Positions 47,127 through 59,038 of a DNA stretch of 64,000 nucleotides are shown here, piece after piece. Position 1 is the stretch's first letter. Every line of letters starts with the position of its first letter. Both the position numbers and the translations under genes were made by a program. The DNA comes from Siphonodentalium dalli (taxonomy: Eukaryota > Mollusca > Scaphopoda > Gadilida > Siphonodentaliidae): assembly GCA_032622095.1 (NCBI GenBank), contig CP136065.1:246449474-246513473 (forward strand). The letters run 5' to 3'. The notes beneath the pieces are model-generated. The model had not been told where the DNA came from. It ran no database searches and saw only the letters and a list, made by a program, of their open reading frames with translations.

Positions 47127-47850
47127 GGCCCTTTTGTTAAAAAATCAGCATGCACCATGAAATTCCTCATTGAAAACTACCATATAAACCATTAGTTCAG
47201 TAGTTGTATACAGTAATACACCTGCTCTTCTGTAATTCCGTGAATAGGCTAAAGTACTATTACTATTAGTAAACTCATTTTTAAATATTGCAGTTAAAAT
47301 TTAATTAAATGTGCAGTATATATTGATTCTAATTATGTCAAATTTACAAGTGTTTTATTAGATTGGTCATCATTGATGTATGACCAATCTAAAAAGAGCA
47401 CTCTGTTCCGTTTTGTGGCCAATATCAGCGATTCTTTATGATCAAGTCTTCAATTTTGAAAACAAAATTCCCGTCACTCTGATCACGTGTATAAAATAAA
47501 CAAAAGAACTCTTCTGTTCACTGAGGTACAAAAATTGTGGCATGATTTTTCGAAAAGTACGTAGTACTTCCGGTTATGTTTCATAACCTTTCGTAACCTC
47601 AGATGGTCCCCTGAGCTATACCGAACTAAGCCAACCTTCCTTCCCATCCCTGCTCATGATCATGCCCCTGTATTCATTGAACTGCACCTCTTGTTCATGT
47701 TGGATTTTGGGATGATACCCGGGAAGATTTGAAAGTGCCGTTGGCCTTCTCCTACAACCCACTTTTGGATGCTGTAATTCCGCCGAAGAGCGTTTGTAGG
47801 GTTTGTGAGTTTGTAAGTAGATTGCGATCTACCCATGCACAGTAGGGCCA
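47126..47850. other. No recognised gene
   Basis: AT-rich. An inverted pair, TTAGATTGGTCATCATTGAT and ATGACCAATCTAA, lies near 47358-47392. Confidence 0.4.
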
Positions 47851-48320
47851 ATGGGGTCATTGTCACAAGGCTCCGGTCACATTCGTAGCCAGCTTTTTAA
47901 ATGGATCACAAATGTAGCCAGCTTTTTCATCGGCGATCACATTCGTTGCCAGCTTTTCTAATTCCATGCCTTTTATGGCTTGAAATATGATGTCATCGCG
48001 TTCATGACTAAAATGTCGACGTCATGCTCCAAAACTGACTTCGTTTATCAACTAATATTGGAATATAATTCGAGCATTCCAATGACATTGCTCGGAAACC
48101 TCAGGTTATTAGATGAACTAATATCAAAATAAAATTCAAGTTGTTTTCATCCATCAACTCAGAAAAATGAGATTAACCTGATCGTGTTCATTGCACGAGG
48201 CTCGTCTGAATATGAAAAGCTGGCTACAAATGTGATCACCATAGAAAAGCTGGCTACATTTGTGATTGATTTAAAAAGCTGGCTACGAATGTGATCGATG
48301 CCTTGTGACAATGACCCCAT
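47851..48320. mobile_element. Element with ATGGGGTCATTGTCACAAGG ends
   Basis: ATGGGGTCATTGTCACAAGG to CCTTGTGACAATGACCCCAT, with CA on both sides. Each arm carries three copies of a ~25-base word, TCACATTCGTAGCCAGCTTT, in opposite orientation. Confidence 0.8.
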
Positions 48321-49300
48321 CAGCCACAGTACCGGTAGGTGTTTGCAGAAGCAAAGCACCCCCCCCCCCCCCCACCCAGCCTCTTGTTCATAAGCACTGC
48401 ATCTCATGATATGTTGATGAAATGCTACCATTATATATTACCGCAACTTGGCACAAGGGCCCTGGCCACCCTGCCTTGATAAGTTGAGCTATTATAGGGT
48501 CCTGTTTGCACATTATTATCATGAAATTGAGTACCAGGGTATTAAATGATCTTTATTCAATCTTAAATCTTGTCAAATTTCATATACATGTAAATGCTTT
48601 TACTTAGTTGTCACTCATGCCTTATAGTGATAACCCACTGTGCATGACTACTAGTGACACCATACTCTATAGTGATAATAAATGAATAAAAAACACAAAT
48701 ATACTATCCAACAGAAATTTAGCATATTCAGAACTTCAAATTAATGGTACTACTCAGTCTATGCGTTTTTTAATTTAAGCCTAAACCCACACTAAGGGTG
48801 TTTGTATTTATAACAGATTTATCAAGCAAAATACCACGTAAGTGTCAGCAGTGCATGTATCAGTATGAATGGCAAGGTTTATAATTGTTACTGCTGTCAT
48901 TTTATCTGACCCATGTGCTTAACTTAAAGCGATTTTGTTTTTTTACGTCATCAACCATAACCTGTAAAAATAACCGGTTGACCTAGGTAGTGATTGCCAA
49001 TTTGCCAGTACAACCACAATCATGACAGTGATTAATGGTATTAAATTTGTATATATCTCAGTCTTTAAGAAAAAAGCACCATGTAGCTGAAACAGGCTTC
49101 CTTTGGGAGCCTTTATTCAGCACTTTGCGCACATGATTAGGAAATAAGCCCATAGTGGACTTATACCTGTTTTTCCGTTGGATGGCGTGGGCCACAGTGA
49201 AAGCACATATATAAATAGCGTACATCTCGTGCTGAAATACGCCCACAGTGAGCTTATTATTATTTTTTTTATTTATTTAATTAAATTTTTTTTAATTAAT
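48321..49300. other. No recognised gene
   Basis: It starts with a C-rich tract (48359-48377) and is otherwise AT-rich. No exon is supported. Confidence 0.4.
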
Positions 49301-50220
49301 TTTTTGTAAAACTAACGCCGTTCCCCGCCAGGGTACACCGAGTCACTGCACCAAATTTGTTTGAAATTGGACCAGAAATCTGGGAGAAAAATCCGGACAG
49401 ACTGACAGACAGATACATGTAGACGTATTCTACTCTTTGGTATATATAGATGACTATAAATTCATCCTTAAAGGGACTGGCGGCCTTCTTTGTAGGTTGT
49501 AATTTATAAATAGCATTTATCAAATTATCATAATTTCCTCAAGAATGATATGAATGCGATATTATTCACAAAACACGCTTTATGTCCGAGAAAATACTGG
49601 TCGAGTTTTGTTCAGTATTTTTGCAAATACATGTAGCACAGTGGATTGTTTTTAAGCAGAGTCACGATATTGCATCATGTCCTTATTTAGATTCGCGCTC
49701 ATTACACGTCGGTTGTAAAACCTCTAATTTGGTGTGTCTAAAACTTAGAACTCACAATACGACTCATAGTAAATTCGTTATTTGGTATGTATTGCCGTAT
49801 ATATAGGTTTGGAGAAAATACTACAGCGCAACGGAACATTTTCTTTGGACGATCTGGTAGTTCCAAGTGTTTGTCTATAAACAAACGGTTCTGTAACAGT
49901 TTTATGTTTTATACCCATACCATAGTATGGTAACATAGCGTCGTTGTCCGGATTGACCACTCGTCGTTAGTCCGTCTGTCTGTCTGTCTGTCTGTACACA
50001 CTTTACGCATGGTGCGATAACTCAAATATTTTCTATCTGATCGGAACCAAATTATGTATATGAATTTCTCAGCACAAAAGACAGATCGGGTTCGAATATG
50101 GGTTTGATCCGACTATTTTTAACTGAGTTATGGTCCTTTTTCGATAAAATATTTACTCTTAAAAATTTTTTTTAAACTTTTGATTTAATTCCTTGCTCAA
50201 GTAAAAAACAAAAAACAAAA
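49300..50220. repeat. Dispersed-repeat remnants
   Basis: TTCCCCGCCAGGGTACACCG, AGTCACTGCACCAAATTTGT and GACAGACTGACAGACAG recur in diverged form at 57080-57160. The CTGTCTGTCTGTCTGT block at 49976 and the following TCGGAACCAAATTATG resemble 15570-15760. No coding function is seen. Confidence 0.55.
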
Positions 50221-50259
50221 CATATGTATAACTAGAAATTTTAAACTTCCAAATTGGAA

Positions 50260-50560
50260 GTTTGATACTTCCATATAATTAACATATATATATATCCCAA
50301 CCCAAACCCTTCCTCAATCATTACCTTTCCCATAACCCAAACCTTAACCATAACCATACCTATCGGCAACCCATACCATATCCTAAGGCTAAATGTTTTC
50401 CATAAGCATAACCTTGCTCTAGCCGTAACCATAACCACATCTATAATTCTAACTATATCTATAACCTTAACCAACCCTTACCCATCCTTTAGCCCTGACT
50501 ATACTATTCACATCCCTGACATAATCCATAACACTAACCATAAAACTAACCCAAAATCAA
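50260..50560. repeat. CCATAACC-type low-complexity tract
   Basis: Irregular AACCATAACC and CCTTAACCATA words over about 300 bases, preceded by TATATATATAT. No fixed period. Confidence 0.7.
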
Positions 50561-50993
50561 ACCTAAATCTTTCTCCAACGGTTACCTGGGTCAAGTTACC
50601 CATGATTGTGTCCATTTGTACTAACTGAGATAAACTATACATATTCCATGGGACACCTCGCGGAAGCTACCAATATATTCTAAGCTGACGATAAACGATC
50701 TTTATTGCTAATTATTAGTGCTGCTTAAGTCATCTGAGATCCACGGCACCTGCCCCATGGCAATCTCATGGTCAAGTTACCCATGTGTAGCAATGTCCCC
50801 ACATATATGTTCTAAGCTGCAATAACCGCTATTTGATGTTTATCTTTGATGATATCATTTATTTGTCCCACTTCAAGTCATTTGATGGCAAAGGCACCTA
50901 ACGGATAGCATTTCCCTGGTCAATTTAAACATGTGAAATAATTTTCAGCTCCGTAGGTACATGTACTAGCAGGGTTACCCGGCGTTGCCCAGG

Positions 50994-51100
50994 TTAAAGT
51001 GATGTGAAACCCTCTGCATGCTGTGGATATTTGTTGGGAATAGAGAATACTCTTGCTCAAAGTGTTACACATACAGTATTCTCATAAATTGTGTATTCAA
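50994..51100. mobile_element. Repeat R, 5' fragment
   Basis: TTAAAGTGATGTGAAAC matches the start of repeat R. The remainder diverges after about 100 bases. Confidence 0.5.
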
Positions 51101-51289
51101 ATAGCATCACAAAAAATATTCTTACACAGTCATGGAATATAAGTAGTGGCTCACCTTGTCGATTGTCATTTTGTTTATCTCGATTAATCCGTTCCACCAA
51201 TAATGAAGTATTTATTTAGTTACAACTGTGTATACTTCAGGCGTTACAATATGATATATCAACATCATAAACACATTAGTTCGCAAAAA

Positions 51290-52160
51290 TAAAAGATGAC
51301 GAATGAGGCCACTTTTGAAAAAATTTAATGCACATAATTTGTGTGTGTCCCTCTCACCTTTATAAACCGCTGACTCGAATGGCCCACTTGTGACATCCTT
51401 AAACCACACAATTACATTCCTGATATCATGGAGATGATTATAAGTTTGGTGCTAATTGGCGACTAAACAAATTGTTATCAAATTTGGTGCCGACCCCTCC
51501 ACTCCCCATCTCTCACCCAAAAACAGCACCAATATGGTGTCATTAAATCACACGATTAGATTCCTCGTATCATGGATAATAACGTGTATCAATTTGGTGG
51601 AAATTGGCGCTGAAAATATTGTGTATCAATTTTGGTGCCCCTCTCCCTTTCAGTGCACCCTGACTCGAATGAGGTCACTTTTGAAAAAAATTAAGCCACA
51701 CCATTAGACTCCTCAAACTATGGGGATGCTTTTGTATAAGTGTTGTGGCAATCTGCGACTAAACCCATTCTTATAAAATTTAGTGCCGATCCCCCCCAAT
51801 CTCTCATCCAAACGACACTAAGTTGGGGTCTTTAAATCGCGCACAATTAGATTTCATGTATCATGAAGAAGAATATTATCAATTTGGTGGAAATCGGCGC
51901 TAAAATTAGTTTATCAATTTTGGTGCCCCTCTCCCCTTCTGTGCATCCCTGACGCGAACGACGCCACTTTTGACATATTTAAACCACACCATTAGATTCT
52001 TCATATCATGGGGGTGATTTTATGTAATTTCGTGACAATCGGCGACAACAAAAAATCTGCCCCTCCCCTTTTCTGCCCCTGACAACAACGGCGTCACTTT
52101 AGAAAATTCTAACCCCCACCATTATCTTTCTCGTAAAATGTTACCCCTAGTAGACCCATT
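51290..52160. repeat. Degenerate ~290-bp tandem repeat
   Basis: The sequence GACTCGAATGAGGTCACTTT, then CCACACCATTAGA, then TATCAATTTTGGTGCCCCTC recurs three to four times with much divergence (near 51370, 51660, 51955 and 52085). Nothing coding. Confidence 0.65.
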
Positions 52161-52519
52161 TGGTATCATCTAGATAGTCCCCTGTGAATTTCTATAGAAC
52201 ACAGACAGACAGACATTCGCAAATATACATGTAGATATAGATGTAAAGATGTAATTAGTTATGTTATTAAATTATTCATGAATTCCAATTTAAATCACCT
52301 GACGTCAGCTCTACCTATCTGATGACACTCCATGTGACAAATTACCATGTGTACCAATTTCTTTTGCCATGATCCAACCGGTTGGTCGCCTATAGCCGGG
52401 CAGACCGACAAACAAATGAACACACACAATTGGGTTTTATTAGTATAAATACATACATGTGTACAAAAATATATATATTTAATTGGCAACGGGAATTAAG
52501 AACATGCGCGGGTTCCTTA

Positions 52520-52908
52520 TACCGCTATACTTAAAGTAATTGACCACCAATAACGTGGTGTCACCCCGTTAATACCGCGGTACTATACCGCAGTATCCTC
52601 CAATACTGCGGTACTGATACCGCTTGTTAATGCGAACAAGTATGTGGGAGTAAATACCTCCCCTCAAAGAGTTCCATGAAAATCACCGCGGTATTCAAAA
52701 AAATTAATGCGGTGCCCGCTAAAAGACCGCGGTATTCAAAAAAATTAATGCGGTGCCCGCTAAAAGACTGCGGTATCATTATCGCCCAATACCGTAACTC
52801 CACCGCCGTGACCATCTCGATACCGCTACTGTTTATTACCGGTATCACCGCGGTCATGACCGGGGTATCACCCCGTTTTTCTGGTCAATTACTTTGAGAA
52901 TAGCGGTA
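52520..52908. mobile_element. 389-bp element with TACCGCTAT ends
   Basis: TACCGCTATACTTAAAGTAA then TTGACCA is inverted at the right end (TGGTCAATTACTTTGAGAAT, AGCGGTA). The interior has CCGCGGTATT palindromes and a perfect ~44-bp tandem pair (AAAATTAATGCGGTGCCCGC). Unit 2 of the duplication lacks it. Confidence 0.8.
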
Positions 52909-53361
52909 CACGTACATGTATGTGCCTCTGTTTTGTACCTATATTTCCAATAAAAGACTTGAGATGTTAAAAATTACATCTGCAATTGGATGGTATATTC
53001 TCGTGAAAGATACAGAGAGTTATAGTCTGTCCAACACTGAAGTGCGAAGTTTTAAATCAATGCCGTATGTCTATTATATAATATTCTTTCTGTTTATGGC
53101 GGTTTTAGCAGATGTGATCATTTTAACAGCTATACCCACACAAAGGCCGCTCGTATCTTTAAAATAATGTTTATTTTATTCTGAGATTTTCTCATTATTA
53201 TGACCTAATCAAAATTGTCATTTTGACCTAACACTTTGGAAAATAAAAAATCGGGCTTGGCAAATAACACTCACTTTTTATCAATAAAACAAGAGCAGGC
53301 AGGAAATGAAGATGCAATCTTCAAAGATGCTTTATCTATTTCCGCTAGTATTCACCAGCTG

Positions 53362-53615
53362 CAAGCCTTGAAATAGGGTGTCTGTCATTTGCAGAATGAG
53401 GTCCCCAGAGGGTGAATTTAGTGATGCTACCCTGCATAGTGGGCTAGCATCAACAAATTCACCCTCTGGGGACCTCATTCTGCTGAGGTGTAAGCAGAAT
53501 GAGGTTCCCAGAGGGTGAATTTGGTGATGCTGGCCTGCTATGCGGGTTAGCATCACTAAATTCACCCTCTGGGGACCTCATTCTGCAAATGACAGAAACC
53601 CTATTTCAAGGCTTG
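53362..53615. mobile_element. hAT-like family H, double hairpin, TSD ACCAGCTG
   Basis: CAAGCCTTGAAATAGGG to CCTATTTCAAGGCTTG, flanked by ACCAGCTG at 53354-53361 and 53616-53623. The same duplication flanks the paralogue at 58259. Confidence 0.9.
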
Positions 53616-53671
53616 ACCAGCTGGGTTTATTTTATAAACCCGTTAGTTCATCTGAAAGCACAAGGTACATG

Positions 53672-53778
53672 TACAGTAATGCTCTAATTAATCGACCTCT
53701 TAAACAAAGCAGAATTATGGGTAACTTTTCAGGATTTAGTCGGAAATATGGCTTGTTGCCATTCATCGGAAAGCTCTC
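53672..53778. mobile_element. Family P MITE, exact half
   Basis: TACAGTAATGCTCTAATTAA through GGAAAGCTCTC, stopping at the hairpin centre, where the next duplication unit begins. Confidence 0.85.
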
Positions 53779-53982
53779 GGGGTTTTATTAATATAAATAC
53801 ATACATGTGTACAAAAATATATATATTTAATTGGCAACGGGAATTAAGAACACGCGCAGGTTCCTTATAAAAGACTTGAGATGTTAAAAATTACATCTGC
53901 AATTGGATGGTATATTCTCGTGAAAGATACAGAGAGTTATAGCCTGTCCAACACTGAAGTGCCAAGTTTTAAATCAATGCCG

Positions 53983-56900
53983 ATCTGTAATTTGCCAGTG
54001 TTGGTTTATCAATTTGTCGGGTCAGTGATTTCAACGGCCAGTAATATCAGTGATGGTTAGTTCTACGTGCAGTGAATATATTTTTCTATGAAATAATTAT
54101 TCACGACTGGCAATCACTCACACAACTGATAACACATGTCTTGCTTAAATACATCTTATTATAAATTTGGTAGTATATTAAAAAATGAGCCCAAATTAAA
54201 TCAAGTAATTGCTCACTCTTCTGCTGTTATGATGACCAAAGCGAGCACACAAATACATACAGACATATATACAGACGGAATATGCATTGAAAAGTGTCAC
54301 AAATTTACCGAAATTATATATATCGGGAGGAAAGAACCTGACATATTCTATTGTAGTTTAAGAAGAGTTACGCGTTATAATTATGTTCTCCTTGTGGTAT
54401 GCATATATGACAGTCCATTTCTGAGCCTGAAGCTGAATAAAGTTATTACACTTGAGGTAGTCTGTCCATGGTGACTGGTGAGCAACGGCTGTAGCTGTAC
54501 AATCTTAATTCACATTTGTACGTATATTTTGATCACCAGAATGGGACAAAGGCGAATATATTTTATTTGAAGTTCTATCATGCTCGCGAACATTCTAGGA
54601 AGATCACTAAAATGTCGGTATATACTAGTATGTGTATCAGAAATCCAGCATTACATATAATTCAGAAACATATTCATAGAGGATAAATAATTAATGCTGT
54701 GAAGGCGCGATAATAATGTCGATACAAACGTTTATACCGATTGTACTGACTGTCCAAGATCGCGAACCTTTCCACAGCTTGTATGAATTTTGTATAAGTT
54801 TTGGGTTCAAAGTGACTTAGTCGGACAGGTGCATAGCACATTGTACCATCAGAAGTAGGCCAGCCATGGCGCAGCCAGTTCTATTTCAAAGAGCGCGGAT
54901 TGGGATAACTGCATGGTTTGAGAACGTAACATGACGCGTACATCTACCGGTATATGCAGTTCAGTTTGTTGCTTCCCCGAGTAATGGTGCCTTTTCTGTG
55001 CACATACATTGCACCAAAGTGAACATGCATAAGTTCATATACCAAGTTAACAATCGTTATTCAGAGACAAACAAAATTATGTTACATTGAATGATCGGCC
55101 CATTTCGCAACAGCGAAATAGCGTATGATGATATTAAACTACATTTGTTTGCTCACTTGCCTACATGTATATTGTGACGTTCCGTAAACTTTGAGGTTTT
55201 TTATAATAACTAATAGATTGTCATGATATTGAAGCATTTTGGGAATGATATATGCATGGCAGCTTATACCTACACATTCCATATACAATTTGCTTAATTT
55301 TGGTGTGATTCATATTCTTGAATACGCGAAGGTGGTGAATTAGTCTGCACTTTAACACATATTTGTGTATATTTTACGATTAGCTGACGAACGTGTGATG
55401 ACGTTGTCGGCTCTTTATAAGTTATAACACTTTACATTAGGTGTCGGCCAATTAATGCGAAATAAACGATCGGCGATCTTAATAATCGGACAATAAACTC
55501 ATACATTTTCACTTGTGACAAATACAGATGATAAGGAGACAGTTTTTAAATGGTCAGATCTGAATTCAACAAACGTATGCTAAATATCAAATGGGAATCC
55601 ATTACAAAACCCTAGATAGTTCCGTTCCGAAATTATGATACCAAAATGAGCAACTTAGGGGCGGCAAGGTTGGGGAACGGGACGGGATACGCTGACTCTC
55701 GTTCATTCAATTTAAAAATATAATATATTAAAATGGTTTACGGTAACGTGAACGGATATAAAATAGTTTCAATTAATTGAGAACTGCAAGCGAAAGTCCG
55801 CGCATAAGATGGCTTGTGCTTTATGAAAACGCGGGCCATGCGGAGAAGTGTTATTAAATTATACAACTGACACTACAGTTCCGTTAATTTTCAAATATGA
55901 AAGTCGATAAATCTTTTTTGCAAAAAATGGGCATTTAAAAAAAAGTGAAAACAAAAACTACAATTTTAAAACTATTGAATTTTGACCGTTTTTGGACTCA
56001 AAATATGTTGTTTTTTTCAGCCATATCGTGATAAAACCTCAGTATCACAGCCAGTTGACAAGACAGCCAGCCGACATTGGCTTGAGTGATTGCCTATCAG
56101 CAACATAACAATTAATGCAGTGTACTGAACAGGAATGGATGTTGAAATATATCGCCAGCGGTCATTGGTGTAATTTTTGACATTGGCTATTCTGCATTTT
56201 GGTTCAAATCGGCGACAACAAAAAAATTGACAAATTTTGCCCCTCCCCTAACCCGGACAGATTTGAGCGGACCTTTGTCAAAATTTCCTCGTTTCGTCTT
56301 CTGTCTATGTTTAAGACGCTCACATAGACCAAATCCAGCTGTTGTGCTTCGTCTGGGAGAAGATCTGACCCCAAGCACTTTCTACACTTGGCATTTATGA
56401 ATACATTTTTGGATGTGGTATAACTTGGACATTTCTCAACCGATTTACAAATTCTTTCAGGAGGATCATTAGTACGTCCTATAGTTACACGACAGTAAAA
56501 ATGGTTGAAATCATCGCCAAAAAGAATTGCGAAAATTTTGCCCCCACCCCACCAAAACCCAAAAATATAAGCCCGTCCCTGTTCAAAACTTTTTTTTGTA
56601 GAAAGTTGCTAACGATTAACTGCATAGAAGATCTAGAATCTGGATACCTTGCATGCCATAGGCGGTCACAGGATTTGAAATAAATCGAGTTTTGCGAACT
56701 ATGGGCGACAACTCTGTAGAGAAAACGCGGACATAAATTGTAATGCATGGACCCAATAGGGCATACTGAGTTGTACCTATGGTCCAAATTTGGAGTCTCT
56801 GCTGCTCATACTTTCGAGATATAGCAACCCCATTTTTTCACACAAAGGGGGATAACTCTGTAAATCAAGCGCGGACAATATCCTATAGCCTATCCTGCTA

Positions 56901-57962
56901 GACTTATTATAGGTCTATACATGTATACATACAAAATTCCAGCGCCCTACCTCTTTTACTTCTTGTGATATAAGCGTTATAAAATTGCTAAGAATAATAA
57001 ATAAAAAATAAAAAATTGAATAACAATATACTTCCATATTAAAATATTGAAGTATAATAATTTTTTTTTTTTTAATAATTAAAAACTAACACCATTATAA
57101 CTCTGCCAAGGGTACCCCGAGTCACCACACCAAATTTGTTTAAATCGGTCCAAAATCTTGTGTTATGTACTGGTAAATTTGTTTGGTGCGACATTAAATC
57201 CAATTCACCAATACCATCCCATGCCTTTGGACTACTTAGCTAAATTGATACGGCTATATTATTTTCTGATGTCTCTTATGCCAATGTGCAGATAATCTGA
57301 TAAAGAAAGCTATGGTATCTAATTTAATATAAAGATTCAACAATACACATCACATGATATTAACAGTAGACTTGAACCTGTGCTGCCTTGCACAACTGAA
57401 GATATCACTCTACAGATGGTCTGAGGTCATTATAAATGTTATTGATTTAATAGAGATGCCAGCTTTCAACATAAACAATTCCTGTGATTTGTTGACAGCT
57501 CTGCTATATAACTGATATTAATGGGTCAGCAGTGAGGTTGCTTATCTTGATCTATATTGTTGGTAGAATTTGATACATTATCATTGTAAACATTGTAAGA
57601 CTCTCTTAACCCAAGTATTCCATGTCCAGGTCACCTTTCACATTTAACCCGAGGCTGTGGTGGTGCAGCATTACAGATCCTGTACCAGTGCATTCTCTTA
57701 CATAAATGCGAGTGACCCATAAATTCCAATAATTTGTGTTATGTACATTTGTCTATAATAATACATAACAGTATACAATAATTCAACACCAAAACTCTCA
57801 TTTATGATTCCGATCATAGTAATTTACTATCGCCAAGGGATGGGTTAACATCTGCCGATCGTGATCGGCCTCTCGTTTATGTTTGTTTACAAAAACAAAG
57901 CATACAAACTTGACAATAACATGCAATGTTCGAGATATTTATGATTGGTATTGAGAACAACA
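53983..57962. other. ~4-kb segment splitting unit 2; no recognised gene
   Basis: Single-copy-looking AT-rich DNA with remnants of the GCGACAACAAAAAA and GGGATAACTCTGTAAA dispersed repeats (56200-56980), the GCCAAGGGTACCCCGAGTC repeat (57105) and a family B fragment (57644). A 22-codon frame at 54866 (MAQPVLFQRARIGITAWF) has a strong start context but no other support. I see no terminal inversion or duplication at its edges. Confidence 0.45.
57644..57731. mobile_element. Family B TTAA MITE fragment
   Basis: TTAACCCGAGGCTGTGGTGG then CAGTGCATTCTCTTACATAA. The right part is lost. Confidence 0.6.
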
Positions 57963-58258
57963 TATGTCTATTATATAATATTCTTTCTGTTTATGGCGGT
58001 TTTAGCAGATGTGATCATTTTAACAGCTATACCCACACAAAGGCCGCTCGTATCTTTAAAATAATGTTTATTTTATTCTGAGATTTTCTCATTATTATGA
58101 CCTAATCAAAATTGTCATTTTGACCTAACACTTTGGAAAATAAAAAATCGGGCTTGGCAAATAACACTCACTTTTTATCAATAAAACAAGAGCAGGCAGG
58201 AAATGAAGATGCAATCTTCAAAGATGCTTTATCTATTTCCGCTAGTATTCACCAGCTG

Positions 58259-58512
58259 CAAGCCTTGAAATAGGGTGTCTGTCATTTGCAGAATGAGGTC
58301 CCCAGAGGGTGAATTTAGTGATGCTACCCCGCATAGTGGGCTAGCATCAACAAATTCACCCTCTGGGGACCTCATTCTGCTGAGGTGTAAGCAGAATGAG
58401 GTCCCCAGAGGGTGATTTTGGTGATGCTAGCCTGCTATGAGGGGTAGCATCACTAAATTCACCCTCTGGGGACCTCATTCTGCAAATGACAGACACCCTA
58501 TTTCAAGGCTTG
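58259..58512. mobile_element. hAT-like family H, double hairpin, paralogue
   Basis: Same ends as 53362-53615 and the same ACCAGCTG duplication (58251-58258 and 58513-58520), as expected if the whole unit was duplicated after insertion. Confidence 0.9.
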
Positions 58513-58562
58513 ACCAGCTGGGTTTATTTTATAAACCCGTTAGTTCATCTGAAAGCACAAGG

Positions 58563-58779
58563 TACAGTAATGCTCTAATTAATCGACCTCTTAACCAAAG
58601 CAGAATTATGGGTAACTTTTCAGGATTTAGTCGGAAATATGGCTTGTTGCCATTCATCAGAAAGCTCTCAGGGAGAGCTTTCCGATGAATGGCAACAAGC
58701 CATATTTCCGACTAAATCCTGAAAAGTTACCCATAATTCTGCTTTGGTTAAGAGGTCGATTAATTAGAGCATTACTGTA
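58563..58779. mobile_element. Family P MITE, full copy
   Basis: TACAGTAATGCTCTAATTAA to TTAATTAGAGCATTACTGTA with both arms. It is the full version of the half copy at 53672. Confidence 0.9.
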
Positions 58780-58908
58780 CATGTACCTTTGGTAGCGTTT
58801 AGGACACTCAATCAGAGCATCACCCTCTCGTTCTATCCTTCCATGATGGCACAAGTACCATTCCGAAAAACCCATTTCCCATTTGAAATCTTATTATTCT
58901 CATTGCAG

Positions 58909-59038
58909 GCCGAAAAGGACCATGGATGATTCTAGCTTTATATTAATTTGAATCAAGAAATTCAGTCCACACTGACGGAAGTATCTGTTACATAAAAATA
59001 AAAAAATTCCGCCGCCCTAGGACTTTGATGAAGACAGA
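58909..59038 (+). promoter_or_regulatory. GALNT 5' untranslated region with two upstream ORFs
   Basis: A good acceptor (TTATTATTCTCATTGCAG, ending at 58908) suggests that a 5' noncoding exon lies upstream. Between it and the main ATG are two short frames. One is ATG at 58922 (MDDSSFILI, stop). The other is ATG at 59028 (MKTE), whose TGA stop at 59040-59042 overlaps the main ATG at 59039 as ATGA. The main ATG has A at -3, while the second upstream ATG has T at -3. Confidence 0.5.

Larger units (their letters stand above)
43149..47625. mobile_element. Possible large element with GTATAGCTCAGGGGACCA ends
   Basis: GTATAGCTCAGGGGACCA at about 43152 is inverted as TGGTCCCCTGAGCTATAC, ending about 47624. 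A second partial copy (AGCTTAGGGGACCACCGG) follows the left end. The 4.5 kb between contains several other complete elements. The flanks show no matching duplication, so two solo ends in opposite orientation are an alternative. Confidence 0.4.
52431..53778. repeat. Tandem duplication, unit 1
   Basis: From GGGTTTTATTAGTATAAATA to the centre of the family P hairpin at 53778. It contains the insertion 52520-52908, block B (from 53066) and the family H MITE. The second unit starts at 53780 (GGTTTTATTAATATAAATAC) and is completed after 57963. Confidence 0.85.
53780..58779. repeat. Tandem duplication, unit 2, interrupted
   Basis: 53780-53982 matches 52431-53065 without the 52520 insertion. The match stops at AAATCAATGCCG and resumes at 57963 with TATGTCTATTATATAATATT, matching 53066 onward through a full family P MITE. 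Confidence 0.85.

Noticed and set aside
50260-50560. Interstitial telomere repeat
   Set aside because: CCATAACC-like words are irregular and are not TTAGGG/CCCTAA units.
54866-54934. 22-codon small ORF with strong start context (GCCATGGC)
   Set aside because: Too short to judge, with no donor of quality and no repeat or homology clue.
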